DNA from: Elusimicrobia bacterium RIFOXYA2_FULL_47_53
Lineage (GTDB): Bacteria > Elusimicrobiota > Endomicrobiia > Endomicrobiales > XYA2-FULL-47-53
Assembly: GCA_001800315.1 (NCBI GenBank)
Contig: MGVE01000020.1
Coordinates: 216,604 to 280,603, forward strand
Direction of reading: 5' to 3'
Length of the DNA stretch: 64,000 bases
Of this stretch, positions 1 through 8,912 are shown in pieces (within the stretch, counting starts at the first letter, position 1; each line of letters begins with the position of its first letter). The position numbers and the translations under genes are program-made. The notes beneath the pieces were generated by a model. That model saw only the letters and a program-made list of their open reading frames with translations, did no database searches and was not told where the DNA came from.

Positions 1-1
1 G

Positions 2-625
2 AGCGCCGCGGTAAGTGTTAACGGTTGCCTTGTCTCGGAAATAACGCTTAACTGCGGGCTGGTGCATTCCGAGAAGTTGATTGAAATAGCTGATCTGGTT
101 TTGTCTAAGGCAGGTTATAAGATATCCGATGTCACCAAAATTGCCGCCTGCGTGGGCCCCGGGAGTTTTACCGGCATCCGCGTCGGCCTGACCTTTGCCA
201 GGACGGCCGCGCAGTCGCTTAAAGTGCCTTTAGTGGGTATTGACGCGATAAAAATTCTTGCCGCGGCGGCTCCTGAAACCGGCTGTCTGGTTTATCCGGT
301 GATAGACGCGCTGAGAAACGAGGTTTATGTTCCGGCCTTAAAGTCCGGGAAGCCGTGTCTGTCCTCAATTGAAGATTCCGCCTCAGCGCTTAAGGCTTTA
401 AATAAAAATATTCTGCTGTTAGGGGGCGGCGCCGGGGTTTACCGGGATTTTTTAAAGAAAAGACTCGGCAAAAAAGTGTTTTTTGCTCCGGAAAATATGA
501 GCAGGCCTTTGGCCGGAACCCTTGCTGTTATCGCTCACGGCTTGCGCGGCGAATACTTTGAGAAGGTTCTGCCCCTCTACATCAGAAGGTCCTGGGCCGA
601 GGAAAGGCAGAAAAGCGGAAAATAA
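2..625 (+). CDS. tsaB: TsaB, tRNA t6A biosynthesis (5' end outside window)
   Basis: The reading frame is open from the first bases of the window. It reads SAAVSVNGCLVSEITLN before the first internal ATG at 62, so the gene starts upstream and probably lacks only about ten codons here. The conserved TsaB block GPGSFTGIRVGL is visible, as is the usual C-terminal LYIRRSWAEERQ. TsaB is an inactive ASKHA-fold partner of TsaD in N6-threonylcarbamoyladenosine synthesis on tRNAs reading ANN codons. About 207 residues are visible, consistent with the usual 220-230. The aldolase follows 55 bp later on the same strand. Confidence 0.9.
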   Translation, partial: SAAVSVNGCLVSEITLNCGLVHSEKLIEIADLVLSKAGYKISDVTKIAACVGPGSFTGIRVGLTFARTAAQSLKVPLVGIDAIKILAAAAPETGCLVYPVIDALRNEVYVPALKSGKPCLSSIEDSASALKALNKNILLLGGGAGVYRDFLKKRLGKKVFFAPENMSRPLAGTLAVIAHGLRGEYFEKVLPLYIRRSWAEERQKSGK

Positions 626-680
626 GTTATTATGCTCCAGGGCATCCGGCCCGGAAGCAATTTATAGCGGAGGATTAAGT

Positions 681-1487
681 ATGGATTTTGGAATGAAAAA
701 CAGGATGTCAAGGCTGTTCAAAAAAGACGGGCACTGCTTCTTTATGCCCATTGATCACGGTTATTTCCAGGGGCCGACCACCTGTCTTGAAAAACCCGCG
801 GAGACTATAAAGCCCATACTGAAATACTCGGACGCGCTTTTTGTAACCAGGGGTGTTTTGCGCGCCAGCATAGATACTTCAATAGATATACCCATAATAC
901 TCAGGGTTTCAGGCGGCACCAGCATGGCCGGCAAGGACCTGGCCCACGAGGGCCTTACGACATCTATTGAGGAAATAATAAGGCTTAACGCCTCGGCGGT
1001 TGGAGTTTCAATTTTTGTCGGAAGCGATTACGAGCACGAGACGCTTATGAACCTTTCAAAAATTATTAATGACTGCGAGGATTACGGCATACCCGTTATG
1101 GCTGTTACGGCGGTCGGCAGGGAAGTCGGGAAAATGGAGCCGCGTTACCTGGCTCTCAGCTGCCGCATAGCCGCCGAGCTTGGCGCCCGGGTCGTGAAAA
1201 CCTACTGGTGCGAAAAAGACTTTGACAAAGTCGTAAGCGGCTGTCCGGTTCCGGTTGTTATGGCGGGCGGGCCTAAGTGCGAAACCGAAAAGGAAGTGTT
1301 TGATTTTGTTTACGACGGCATGACAAAAGGCTCGGTGGGAATAAATCTGGGGCGCAATATCTGGCAGAATCCGAACCCTGCCGCCGTGGCAAAGGCTCTT
1401 TACGCCATTGTGCACGAGAAAGCCACCTCAAAAGAGGCTTTTGAAATATTTAATGAAGAGAAAAGCAGGCAAGCTAAAAAGAAGTGA
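681..1487 (+). CDS. DhnA/LsrF-type class I aldolase
   Basis: A 268-residue protein of the archaeal-type class I aldolase family (COG1830), a TIM barrel with a Schiff-base lysine. Visible motifs are PIDHGYFQGP near the N-terminus, the lysine strand VVKTYW, and the phosphate-binding loops VVMAGGPK and GSVGINLGRNIWQ. Members include fructose-bisphosphate aldolase, the transaldolase-like ADH synthase of archaeal aromatic biosynthesis, and LsrF of AI-2 breakdown; sequence alone does not settle the substrate. The ATG at 681 is chosen because GGAGG at 669-673 sits at good spacing. A longer frame from 522 would overlap tsaB and has no ribosome site. It may be co-transcribed with the dehydrogenase 52 bp downstream. 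Confidence 0.8.
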   Translation: MDFGMKNRMSRLFKKDGHCFFMPIDHGYFQGPTTCLEKPAETIKPILKYSDALFVTRGVLRASIDTSIDIPIILRVSGGTSMAGKDLAHEGLTTSIEEIIRLNASAVGVSIFVGSDYEHETLMNLSKIINDCEDYGIPVMAVTAVGREVGKMEPRYLALSCRIAAELGARVVKTYWCEKDFDKVVSGCPVPVVMAGGPKCETEKEVFDFVYDGMTKGSVGINLGRNIWQNPNPAAVAKALYAIVHEKATSKEAFEIFNEEKSRQAKKK

Positions 1488-1539
1488 GCAGCCCCCGAAC
1501 TGAAAGTGTAAGGGTTATATTTATTTCCCGAGGTATACC

Positions 1540-2565
1540 ATGCGCGTAGCGATGTACTATAACAACAGCGATATCAGAGTTGAGGAGATGCCCAGGCCTT
1601 CCGCCGGACCCGGCGAGATTGTGGTAAAAGTCGCCGCCAGCGGAGTCTGCGGCAGCGATGTTATGGAGTGGTACAGAATTAAGAAGGCGCCCCTGGTACT
1701 CGGCCACGAGATAACGGGCGACATAGTTGAGACAGGTGAGGGCGTCGTTGAGCATAAGACAGGCGACAGAGTTTTTGTGTCTCATCACATACCCTGCAAT
1801 ACCTGTTCTTACTGCCTTGCGGGCCATCATACGACCTGCGAGACCCTACATTCAACAAATTATTTTCCGGGCGGCTTTTCCGAGTATATACGGGTGCCGA
1901 AACTAAACACCCAGCTGGGAGTTTTTAAGCTTCCGGATGAACTGACATATAACGACGGAGTTTTTATTGAGCCGCTGGCCTGCGTCCTGCGCGGGCAGAG
2001 AGTCGCGGGTGTAAAGCCGGGCGCGAGCGTGCTGATTCTGGGAGGCGGCATTTCGGGCCTTCTGCATCTTCTGCTGGCGAAGGCTACCGGAGCCGGAAGG
2101 ATAATTGTCACGGATGTGGATCCGGACAGGCTTGAGTACGCCAGAGAGCTTGGCGCTGAAACAGTTATTATCGCGAGGGAAAATGTCCCCGAAAAAGTTA
2201 AACAGGCTAACGGAGGAAGGGGCGCGGAATTCGTGTTTGTATGCACCGGGGCAGAGAGCGCTTTTACGCAGGCGCTGAATTCCGTGGACAAAGGCGGCAC
2301 GGTTCAGTTTTTCGCGCCGACGAACCCGGGGGTGAATCTTTCCGTTCCGGTAAATGATTTCTGGAGGAATGAAATAACACTCTGCACTTCTTACGCCAAC
2401 AGCCCGTACGACGCGGAAGTCGCCATTGAACTTATAAGGTCAAAGAGAATACCGGTTTCCAGGCTTGTCACTCATGTGCTGCCTCTGAAGGATACGGCGC
2501 GGGGTTTTAGGCTGGTCAGTGAGGCGAAGAAATCAATAAAAGTTATCGTGGAGCCGCAGAAGTAG
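1540..2565 (+). CDS. Zinc-dependent medium-chain dehydrogenase
   Basis: A 341-residue MDR-superfamily alcohol/polyol dehydrogenase. The catalytic zinc site is seen in GVCGSDVMEW and GHEI. The structural zinc site is the four-cysteine loop CNTCSYCLAGHHTTC. The Rossmann nucleotide loop is GGGISGLLHLLLAK, followed by an acidic residue (VTDVDPDR) that suggests NAD rather than NADP. Threonine dehydrogenase, sorbitol dehydrogenase and tagatose/galactitol-phosphate dehydrogenases all fit. The neighbouring aldolase suggests a sugar- or sugar-phosphate-linked pathway, which is inference. GAGG precedes the ATG. Confidence 0.85.
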   Translation: MRVAMYYNNSDIRVEEMPRPSAGPGEIVVKVAASGVCGSDVMEWYRIKKAPLVLGHEITGDIVETGEGVVEHKTGDRVFVSHHIPCNTCSYCLAGHHTTCETLHSTNYFPGGFSEYIRVPKLNTQLGVFKLPDELTYNDGVFIEPLACVLRGQRVAGVKPGASVLILGGGISGLLHLLLAKATGAGRIIVTDVDPDRLEYARELGAETVIIARENVPEKVKQANGGRGAEFVFVCTGAESAFTQALNSVDKGGTVQFFAPTNPGVNLSVPVNDFWRNEITLCTSYANSPYDAEVAIELIRSKRIPVSRLVTHVLPLKDTARGFRLVSEAKKSIKVIVEPQK

Positions 2566-2580
2566 AGGCGGCGGCTCTTT
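2551..2580 (+). terminator. Hairpin at end of dehydrogenase gene
   Basis: A 7-bp perfect stem (GAGCCGC at 2551-2557, GCGGCTC at 2571-2577) overlaps the stop codon and is followed by TTTGTTGTGTT. It lies between two convergent genes and could end the plus-strand transcript. The U-tract is weak. Confidence 0.45.
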
Positions 2581-2587
2581 GTTGTGT

Positions 2588-3430
2588 TCAGTAATTTTCC
2601 GCGGCTTCCAGTATATAGACTACCACTCGTTTATGCATAAATTCTTTTTCTTCCTCGGCGTTGTTCACGCCTAAGTCAACCCGCTTGCCTTTTATGGCGG
2701 AGCCGGTGTCTCCGGCGAAGCCGTAGCCAAACCCCGGGACATACACCCTTGTTTTAAGCGGTATAACCGCCGGATCAACCGCCACTACACCTCGCTGCAT
2801 TTTTCGCCCGAGAAAAGTTATTGTGCCGTCGCGCCAGGCAAGCGGATCCCCCGGATAGTAGGCCGTGGCTACCATTTTCATTTTCCTGCACCGCGAAAGA
2901 TCGTAAACCTTTTCTTCTGGACCGTCCTGATTCAAAAGCGCGAGGAGATAAACAGTTTCCTTTAGAGTCCTCTCTTTCACGACAGTCCTTTCTTTTTCAA
3001 GGGAATCGTGATAAATAACTTTTTCATCGCGGATTATGCGTTTGGCTTTAACTTTCCTGAGCTCAACCGGCCTTAGGTTGTTTGTAAACTTTTTCTTCCA
3101 GATTATATGATATTCCGGCTTGTCCTCAACTTTTTCTATTTTCTCGCTCACGCGGATTATCCTCACCGAAAGTTTCGTTGAAAAAAAACCCGTCACCGGA
3201 GGCAGTATTATGTCGTTTGGGCCAAGCGCGACTTTTTCTTTTTCAAGGGCCGCGATAATATCTTCGCGGGAGTTGGCGCCGGCCTGAAGCATTATTTCCT
3301 TTCCGTCAATAAGCGCGCAGGTATGTTTAGCCATGTTGACATAAAGCTTAAGCCCCGCGGCCGCTATTAAAACCGCGGCAGCCGTTAAGAGCAGTATATT
3401 CCAATGAGAGTGTTTTTCAGCTGTTTTCAT
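2588..3430 (-). CDS. Membrane-anchored 3D-domain cell-wall protein
   Basis: A 280-residue protein. Residues about 10-30 form a membrane anchor (ILLLTAAAVLIAAAGLKLY). A charged central region follows. The C-terminal 95 residues are a 3D domain (named for its three aspartates), with VAVDPAVIPLKTRVYVPGFG, ADTGSAIKG and KRVDLG. This double-psi beta-barrel fold is shared with MltA and YabE/YuiC-type lytic enzymes of Firmicutes. The expected role is peptidoglycan cleavage outside the inner membrane. It is the last gene of the tmk-led operon, and its start overlaps the upstream radical SAM gene by 14 bp. Confidence 0.8.
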   Translation of the reverse strand: MKTAEKHSHWNILLLTAAAVLIAAAGLKLYVNMAKHTCALIDGKEIMLQAGANSREDIIAALEKEKVALGPNDIILPPVTGFFSTKLSVRIIRVSEKIEKVEDKPEYHIIWKKKFTNNLRPVELRKVKAKRIIRDEKVIYHDSLEKERTVVKERTLKETVYLLALLNQDGPEEKVYDLSRCRKMKMVATAYYPGDPLAWRDGTITFLGRKMQRGVVAVDPAVIPLKTRVYVPGFGYGFAGDTGSAIKGKRVDLGVNNAEEEKEFMHKRVVVYILEAAENY

Positions 3431-4022
3431 AGCTGTCCAGGTAGGGCCTTAAACGGAAATTTACTCCGAGTTTTTCGGCTATCTTGGCGCAGCCGGCAGT
3501 ATCTGTGCCGGGCAGGGTAATGCAGGTAAGAGTCACCTCTTTTATGTGTTTTTTGCATTTCCCGGCAAAATTTAGGACAGCCTTGTAGGATTTCAGCCCG
3601 AAAGCCGGCCTGTGAAGTTTCCTGTAATCGGAGGGGTTTGCGGCGTTTAAGCTGATGGAGACGGCATCCACCAGTCCCTCAAGCTCTGGGGTGATATCTC
3701 TCTTATAAACAAGGTTTGCGTGGCCGGAGGTGTTGACGCGGACTTTGCCGCCTTTTGATTTTATCCAGGCCGCTATGATTTTAAGTTCTTCAAGCCTCAG
3801 CAGAGGCTCTCCGTAACCGCAGAAAACTATTTCAGAGTATTTTTTAGGGTTCTTGATTTCCCTGATAACCTGCTCGGTTGTCGGCTCTTTCTTCAGCCTC
3901 AGGTTGTTGCCGCGAAACTTGCCCGCCCATTTGTTCTTGATGCAAAAGGTGCAGGACGCGGTGCAGCGGTTTGTCATATTAATGTAGAGGCTCTTGCCGT
4001 ATTTATAAGCTATTGATGACAT
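3417..4022 (-). CDS. TatD-associated radical SAM protein
   Basis: A 201-residue compact radical SAM protein. The CxxxCxxC cluster motif is CTASCTFC (Cys 20, 24, 27), and the SAM-binding GGE-like motif is GYGEPLLR. The ATG at 4022 is preferred because tatD ends one base before it; an upstream ATG at 4079 lies inside tatD. The protein is shorter than typical radical SAM enzymes and matches the small family encoded beside tatD in many bacteria, whose substrate is unknown. No auxiliary cluster or SPASM domain is visible. Confidence 0.8.
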   Translation of the reverse strand: MSSIAYKYGKSLYINMTNRCTASCTFCIKNKWAGKFRGNNLRLKKEPTTEQVIREIKNPKKYSEIVFCGYGEPLLRLEELKIIAAWIKSKGGKVRVNTSGHANLVYKRDITPELEGLVDAVSISLNAANPSDYRKLHRPAFGLKSYKAVLNFAGKCKKHIKEVTLTCITLPGTDTAGCAKIAEKLGVNFRLRPYLDSYENS

Positions 4023-4023
4023 G

Positions 4024-4788
4024 TTATATCCCGAATAATTTTGAGGCGTTTCGCGAAACAACCGCTGCCGCCAGCTCAAATGGAATGTCCCTCAAAGAGG
4101 CTATCTCCCTGATAATATGCTCAAGATAAGCCGGTTCGTTTCTCTGGCCTCTGAATTTCTGAGGGGGAAGATAGGGGGAATCGGTTTCAACAACAATTCT
4201 GTCTAAAGATATCTGCCTGACTATGTCTTTTAAGGCCGCGGCTTTGGGGTAAGTTACGGGGCCGTCAATGCCCAGGTAAAATCCCATGTCAAGAAGCGCC
4301 AGGGCGTCATTTAAGTCACCGGAGAAACAATGTATAACCCCGCGGCAGTTGTTCGCGCCGGAGGATTTTAAAGTATCAATCAGCTCCTTGTAGGCGTCCC
4401 TGCAGTGCACCACGAGCGGTTTGTTGATTTCTCTTGCTATGTTAATATGGCTGATAAATACTTTCTTCTGGGTTTCCCTGGGAGAATTTTCGTAGTAAAA
4501 ATCAAAGCCCGTTTCGCCTATGCCGGTCACCTCGGGCGCGGCCGCAAGGTGTTTAAGATCAGCGAGGTTTTTCTCATTGGCCAGTTTGGCGTCCTGCGGA
4601 TGAATTCCGAGAACACAGCGCATAAAGCCGTTGGCGCGGCAGAACTCAACGGCTTTCTCCCATTGGCCGGGCATGCAGGCCACTTCAATTATGGCTGAAA
4701 CGCCGGCAGCGCGGGCTCTTGTCAGGGCATCAGCCCTGTCGGAGTCAAACCTGCTGTCCAGCAAATGGCAGTGAGTGTCTGTGTGCAT
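4024..4788 (-). CDS. tatD: TatD family metal-dependent DNase
   Basis: A 254-residue TIM-barrel amidohydrolase-like nuclease. Metal-binding motifs are DTHCHLLD at the N-terminus, IGETGFDFYY, VVHCRDAY, VIHCFSG and ETDSPYLPPQ, all in the expected order. TatD enzymes are Mg-dependent 3'-5' exonucleases implicated in DNA repair and fragmentation. The start overlaps the metG stop in a TAATG junction, and metG followed by tatD is a conserved bacterial gene order. The length is normal. Confidence 0.92.
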   Translation of the reverse strand: MHTDTHCHLLDSRFDSDRADALTRARAAGVSAIIEVACMPGQWEKAVEFCRANGFMRCVLGIHPQDAKLANEKNLADLKHLAAAPEVTGIGETGFDFYYENSPRETQKKVFISHINIAREINKPLVVHCRDAYKELIDTLKSSGANNCRGVIHCFSGDLNDALALLDMGFYLGIDGPVTYPKAAALKDIVRQISLDRIVVETDSPYLPPQKFRGQRNEPAYLEHIIREIASLRDIPFELAAAVVSRNASKLFGI

Positions 4789-6353
4789 TATTTTTTTTCT
4801 AAGCGCGGGAAAAGAATTCCGCCCTTTTGAGTGGCTGTGCCCGGGCGGGGAGAAAGAATATTTTTTGATTTATTTCTGTCGGCGGACGACAGGTATTCCC
4901 GCGCGACGGATTCAATGTCTTCGGATTCGCCGAGCTGGGCCCAGATACTTTTGCATATATTGGGCATAAAGGGAAGAGCATATACTGTCAGCGCTTTAAG
5001 ATTGGCGGCCATATTAAAAAGCACCGCGGGCAGTTCCGGGTTGTTTTCCTTTGCCATTTTCCACGGGGCCGTCTGCTGAATGTACTGGTTGGCGGAATTT
5101 AACGACATCTGAAGCGCGGCGATATATCTGTGGAACTCAAGATTTTCAAGCAGCAGCTCTGAGCTTCCCATCTGGGAAAGAATGGTGTCCGCGCAGGCGG
5201 GCGCTGTGGAAGCGGCAGCCGGTTCGGGAATTAGTTTAGCGGAAAATTTTTCCAGCATATCAAGAGTTCGGTTCACGAGGTTGCCGAGATTATTAGCCAG
5301 ATCCGTGTTGTATTTGTCTTTTAAGGCCTGCCAGGATATGTCGCCGTCGGCTCCGAAAGGGAAAAGCGAAAGCACGAGGTATCTTGCGGCATCGGCGCCG
5401 AACATCGCGGATAGTTCCTGCGGCCTTATGACATTGCCGATGCTCTTGGACATCTTCTGCCCGTCAATGGTAAAAAAACCGTGGGCGAAAACTTTCTTAG
5501 GCAGGGGCAGTCCGGCGCCCAGCAGCATAGCCGGCCATATTACGCTGTGAAACCATAGAATATCTTTTGCCATCAGCTGGCAGTCGGCAGGCCAGAGTTT
5601 TTTAAACAGCTCGGAGTTATCCTCAAAACCTATCGCGGTTATATAATTTAAAAGCGCGTCAACCCAGACATAAGCTGTCTGCTTTTCGTCAAAGGGAAGC
5701 GGTATGCCCCATTTTAAGTCGGAGCGGGACATGCTTATGTCCTCAAGCTTGTTTGCTTTAAGCTTGCCGGCTATCTCGTTTCGGCGCTCAACGGGGTAAA
5801 TCGCTATATGGCCGGGATTTGATTCGTCTGTTATCCTTGCAAGCAGTTCATCCTGAAAAGCGGAAAGTTTGAAGAAGTAGTTCTCCTCGGAATGCTCTTC
5901 GGGCCTGGTTTTGTGGTCGGGGCAGCATTTTTGTTCGTCAAGATCGGCTTCGCCAAGGTATTTCTCGCAGCCGACGCAGTAAAGCCCGGAGTAATTCCCT
6001 TTGTAAATAAGGCCCTTGTCAAAAAGTTTCTGTAAAAAGCTTTTTACGGCGCTTTCATGCTTTGGATCGGTAGTGCGAATAAATCCGCTGAAGGAGATTC
6101 CCAGTTCCTCCCAGGCTTTTCTAAACTCCGAGGAGATATGGTCGGCGAACTCTTTGGGCGATGTGCCCGCCTTTTGGGCCGCCTGCTCAATTTTAGAGCC
6201 GTGCTCGTCGGTGCCGGTGAGAAAATATACATCCTCGCCGCGCAGGCGGTGGTAGCGGGAGAGCACATCGGCGGCAACGGTAGTATAGGCGTGGCCTATA
6301 TGCGGCGTATCGTTGACATAATAAATTGGCGTGGTTATGTAGTATTTTTTCAT
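4788..6353 (-). CDS. metG: Methionyl-tRNA synthetase
   Basis: A 521-residue class I aminoacyl-tRNA synthetase. It has the HIGH motif as HIGHAYTTVAAD, KMSKS as GQKMSKSIGN, and a zinc-knuckle insertion (YCVGCEKYLGEADLD, then CCPDH). It charges tRNA-Met in the cytosol. The C-terminal tRNA-binding dimerisation domain found in many bacterial MetG proteins is absent, since the protein stops after the anticodon-binding helices; this short form is also common. It sits between ricT and tatD in a single-strand operon. Confidence 0.95.
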   Translation of the reverse strand: MKKYYITTPIYYVNDTPHIGHAYTTVAADVLSRYHRLRGEDVYFLTGTDEHGSKIEQAAQKAGTSPKEFADHISSEFRKAWEELGISFSGFIRTTDPKHESAVKSFLQKLFDKGLIYKGNYSGLYCVGCEKYLGEADLDEQKCCPDHKTRPEEHSEENYFFKLSAFQDELLARITDESNPGHIAIYPVERRNEIAGKLKANKLEDISMSRSDLKWGIPLPFDEKQTAYVWVDALLNYITAIGFEDNSELFKKLWPADCQLMAKDILWFHSVIWPAMLLGAGLPLPKKVFAHGFFTIDGQKMSKSIGNVIRPQELSAMFGADAARYLVLSLFPFGADGDISWQALKDKYNTDLANNLGNLVNRTLDMLEKFSAKLIPEPAAASTAPACADTILSQMGSSELLLENLEFHRYIAALQMSLNSANQYIQQTAPWKMAKENNPELPAVLFNMAANLKALTVYALPFMPNICKSIWAQLGESEDIESVAREYLSSADRNKSKNILSPRPGTATQKGGILFPRLEKK

Positions 6354-6368
6354 TTTATTAAAAAATGG

Positions 6369-7181
6369 CTATATGCCCATTTTATCCAGTATGGTATGGG
6401 AAAGCTGGTCGGCGCTGAATATCTTTATCTGTTTGTCGGGCATTTCCACTCCGACCTCTTCCTTGAGGCAGTTGAGAGACACCACGGTGCCCTGTCCGGC
6501 CGGGGTATGGACTTTACTGCCGACTTTGGGCATTTTCTTTTTTGAGTGTTTGTAGCATTCCTGCTCATAGGCCAGGCAGCACATAAGCCTGCCGCAGAGG
6601 CCGGAGAGCTTTGCCGTGTTAAGCGAAAGATCCTGCTCCTTGGCCATATCTATCGTAACCGAAGAAAATTCTTTAAGGAAAGATTTACAGCAGAGTTTCC
6701 TGCCGCAGGTGCCTATGCCGCCAATCATTTTCGCTTCGTCCCGGACGCCTATCTGCACCATCTGGATTCTTGTCTTGAGTATGTGTCCCAGGTCCTTAAT
6801 GAGTTCCCTGAAATCCACGCGCGTCTCGGAAGTGTAGTAAATAAACAGTTTGGAACGGTCAAAGGTGTACTGAACGCAGGTAAGCTTCATGGGAAGCTCG
6901 TGGTCCTCTATTTTATTAAGCACTATTCTCTGGGCCTGATGGTTCTTATCCTCGTTCTCTTTCTCCCTGGCGTGGTCTTCTTTTGTCATCTTGCGGATAA
7001 TTTTTCCGATACTGTCTTTGGGCTTCTCTACCATGCGTTCCCGCTCGTAAACCAGGCCCACTTCCTGCCCGTGCTCGGTTTCTAATATAACTGTGTCTCC
7101 CGCGGCGACATCAAGATGTCCCGTCTCTCCCAGAATTTTATCGCGCATTCTTCTTACTATAAGTCCGGCTACTATCGGCAT
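6369..7181 (-). CDS. ricT: PSP1-domain protein RicT/YaaT
   Basis: A 270-residue PSP1 protein. The conserved cysteine-rich core is CGRKLCCKSFL, with CGRLMCCLAYE about 35 residues later. In Bacillus subtilis, RicT forms a complex with RicA and RicF that carries Fe-S clusters and affects mRNA processing by RNase Y. Linkage with tmk, holB and metG is a classical gene order. The C-terminus ends in a charged tail. The start at 7181 is 12 bp after the holB stop. Confidence 0.88.
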   Translation of the reverse strand: MPIVAGLIVRRMRDKILGETGHLDVAAGDTVILETEHGQEVGLVYERERMVEKPKDSIGKIIRKMTKEDHAREKENEDKNHQAQRIVLNKIEDHELPMKLTCVQYTFDRSKLFIYYTSETRVDFRELIKDLGHILKTRIQMVQIGVRDEAKMIGGIGTCGRKLCCKSFLKEFSSVTIDMAKEQDLSLNTAKLSGLCGRLMCCLAYEQECYKHSKKKMPKVGSKVHTPAGQGTVVSLNCLKEEVGVEMPDKQIKIFSADQLSHTILDKMGI

Positions 7182-7193
7182 AATTACCCCTGT

Positions 7194-8141
7194 TTAGTCG
7201 CTGCTTTTTGATAGTTTAAGGAAAAGCGAGTCCATTACCAGCTGAGGGTTCGCGTTCTTTTCCAGAAACTTCTGTGAAGCTATTATATTTTCCAGCGTTT
7301 TGAAATGTTTTTTAGGATTAGAGCGGAAGTCCCGCTTTACGGCCAGCAGCAGCTCATTTAAAAACTCGCCCGCGTTTTTGGAATACTGCTGGCTTTTAAA
7401 CAGCAGCTGCGCCGAACTCAGGGTTCCCGACGAGATGCTTTTCCACACCTCCAGGGCCTCAATGGACTGGCCCGCGAGCTTTACATAAGCTTCGGAAATT
7501 GAACCTTCGGATAAAGCCGCAATCTCTCTGGCCGTTTCCGGTTCAACCGAAGACTTTTCAATAAGAAGTTTAGCTATATCGTTTTCGGGAATGGGTCCGA
7601 AAAGCACTATCTGCGTCCTTGAAACTATGGTCGGCGGCAGGTTTTCTTTGTGCTTTGCCAGCAGTATGATAACCGTCCAGGCCGGCGGCTCCTCAAGAGT
7701 TTTCAAAAGGCAGTTCGCCGCGTCAATGGATATTTTCTCAGCGGGCTCAACTATAAATACTTTCCACCTGCCTTCAACGGGTTTCAGGTTAACTTCTTTC
7801 TGGAGAGCCCTTATGGTGTCAATCTTTATAACTTTCTGCTTATCCAAGTCCTTATTTTCCAGCCGGGCCTGGTATTCAAAATCTATGAGCTGAACATCGG
7901 GATGGTTGAGCTTTGATATTTTCCCGCAGGAAAGGCAGTGGTCGCAGGGGCCCGGCAGGCTGTCTTTGCCGCCTGTGCGCGATTCGCAGTTTAAATATTT
8001 TGCCAGTTCAAGGGCTGTTTTCTTTCTGCCGACTCCGTGAGGGCCTATAAAGAGATAAGCATGCGGAGTGCGCCCCGACTTCATCTGCCCGGTGAGTATG
8101 TCTTTGGCTTTTTTCTGTCCCAAAATATCCGAAAAGCTCAT
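7194..8141 (-). CDS. holB: DNA polymerase III delta' subunit
   Basis: A 315-residue AAA+ clamp-loader subunit. The P-loop region is GPHGVGRKKT. A four-cysteine zinc module follows (one Cys after the P-loop helix, then CDHCLSC), and LLKTLEEPP is the sensor-region signature. Delta' is the rigid stator of the clamp loader that opens the sliding clamp. The gene overlaps tmk by 4 bp (ATGA), which implies translational coupling. Confidence 0.9.
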   Translation of the reverse strand: MSFSDILGQKKAKDILTGQMKSGRTPHAYLFIGPHGVGRKKTALELAKYLNCESRTGGKDSLPGPCDHCLSCGKISKLNHPDVQLIDFEYQARLENKDLDKQKVIKIDTIRALQKEVNLKPVEGRWKVFIVEPAEKISIDAANCLLKTLEEPPAWTVIILLAKHKENLPPTIVSRTQIVLFGPIPENDIAKLLIEKSSVEPETAREIAALSEGSISEAYVKLAGQSIEALEVWKSISSGTLSSAQLLFKSQQYSKNAGEFLNELLLAVKRDFRSNPKKHFKTLENIIASQKFLEKNANPQLVMDSLFLKLSKSSD

Positions 8142-8785
8142 AGTTTCAGCGCTTTTTTGACTATCTGCCTTATTTTGTCCTGGGTATCCTCAACTGTTTC
8201 GGCTGTCCTGACCACCTTGATTCTTTTTGGCTCAAGCTTCGCTATTTTTAAATAAGCTGCCCTGACAGTTCTGTGGAAATCAAAGTTCTCCCGCTCTATC
8301 CTGTCGGAGGCCTCAAAGGATTCTTTTTTAATGCCCCTGGCAAGAGCGAGGCCCCGCTCAACCGGAGTGTCAAGCACTATGGTGAGGTCGGGGGAAATAC
8401 CGCAGGTCGCTATGGAGTTTAGTTTTTTTATCGTCGGTATGTCCAACTTTCGGCCGTAACCCTGATAGGCGAGCGTGGCGTCGGTGTACCTGTCACAGAT
8501 AACGGTTTTGCCGTTATTAAGAGCCGGGATAATAAGTTCCTGCGTGTGCTGGGCCCTGCTCGCCTCGTAAAGCATAAGCTCGGCCAGGGGGGTAATGGAG
8601 TTTTTTGGATTGAGCAGAACCTGCCTGATGTCTTCGGCAAGTTTTGTGCCGCCCGGCTCTCTTGTGCGTACGACGCTAAAGCCGCAACCGTGCAGGTAAC
8701 GGGACAGCAGTTCGCAGTGAGTGCTTTTCCCGCCGCCTTCCGGTCCTTCAAATGTTATAAAAAAACCTTTCTTGTTTTTTTTCAT
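8138..8785 (-). CDS. tmk: Thymidylate kinase
   Basis: A 215-residue dTMP kinase. It has the P-loop FEGPEGGGKSTHCELL, the DR-motif loop CDRYTDATLAYQGYGR and the substrate loop TREPGGT. It phosphorylates dTMP to dTDP with ATP. It is the first gene of the seven-gene minus-strand operon. No convincing Shine-Dalgarno sequence precedes the ATG, and the leader (8786-8846) contains the small hairpin GTTAA/TTAAC just before the start. Confidence 0.93.
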   Translation of the reverse strand: MKKNKKGFFITFEGPEGGGKSTHCELLSRYLHGCGFSVVRTREPGGTKLAEDIRQVLLNPKNSITPLAELMLYEASRAQHTQELIIPALNNGKTVICDRYTDATLAYQGYGRKLDIPTIKKLNSIATCGISPDLTIVLDTPVERGLALARGIKKESFEASDRIERENFDFHRTVRAAYLKIAKLEPKRIKVVRTAETVEDTQDKIRQIVKKALKL

Positions 8786-8852
8786 AAAAAATTGTTAAGT
8801 TTTTAACCGCTGCCGGCCGGCATCGCCGAAAAGCAACGCTTCAGCGAAGAAG

Positions 8853-8881
8853 ATTCTAACAAAAAAAACCCCCTAAGTCAA
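8853..8881 (-). promoter_or_regulatory. Sigma-70-type promoter of tmk operon
   Basis: On the minus strand TTGACT (8876-8881) is separated by 17 bp from TAGAAT (8853-8858). It overlaps the terminator of the pilin operon, so one short segment both ends the upstream transcript and starts the next one. The inferred leader is about 60 nt. Confidence 0.6.
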
Positions 8882-8893
8882 AAAAGGGGTTTT
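8861..8893 (-). terminator. Terminator of minor-pilin operon
   Basis: On the minus strand a stem AACCCC/GGGGGTT is followed by eight T residues, 20 bp after the stop of the PilX-like gene. It is a canonical intrinsic terminator. Confidence 0.75.
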
Positions 8894-8912
8894 AATGCCT
8901 GTCCTTGGGCCG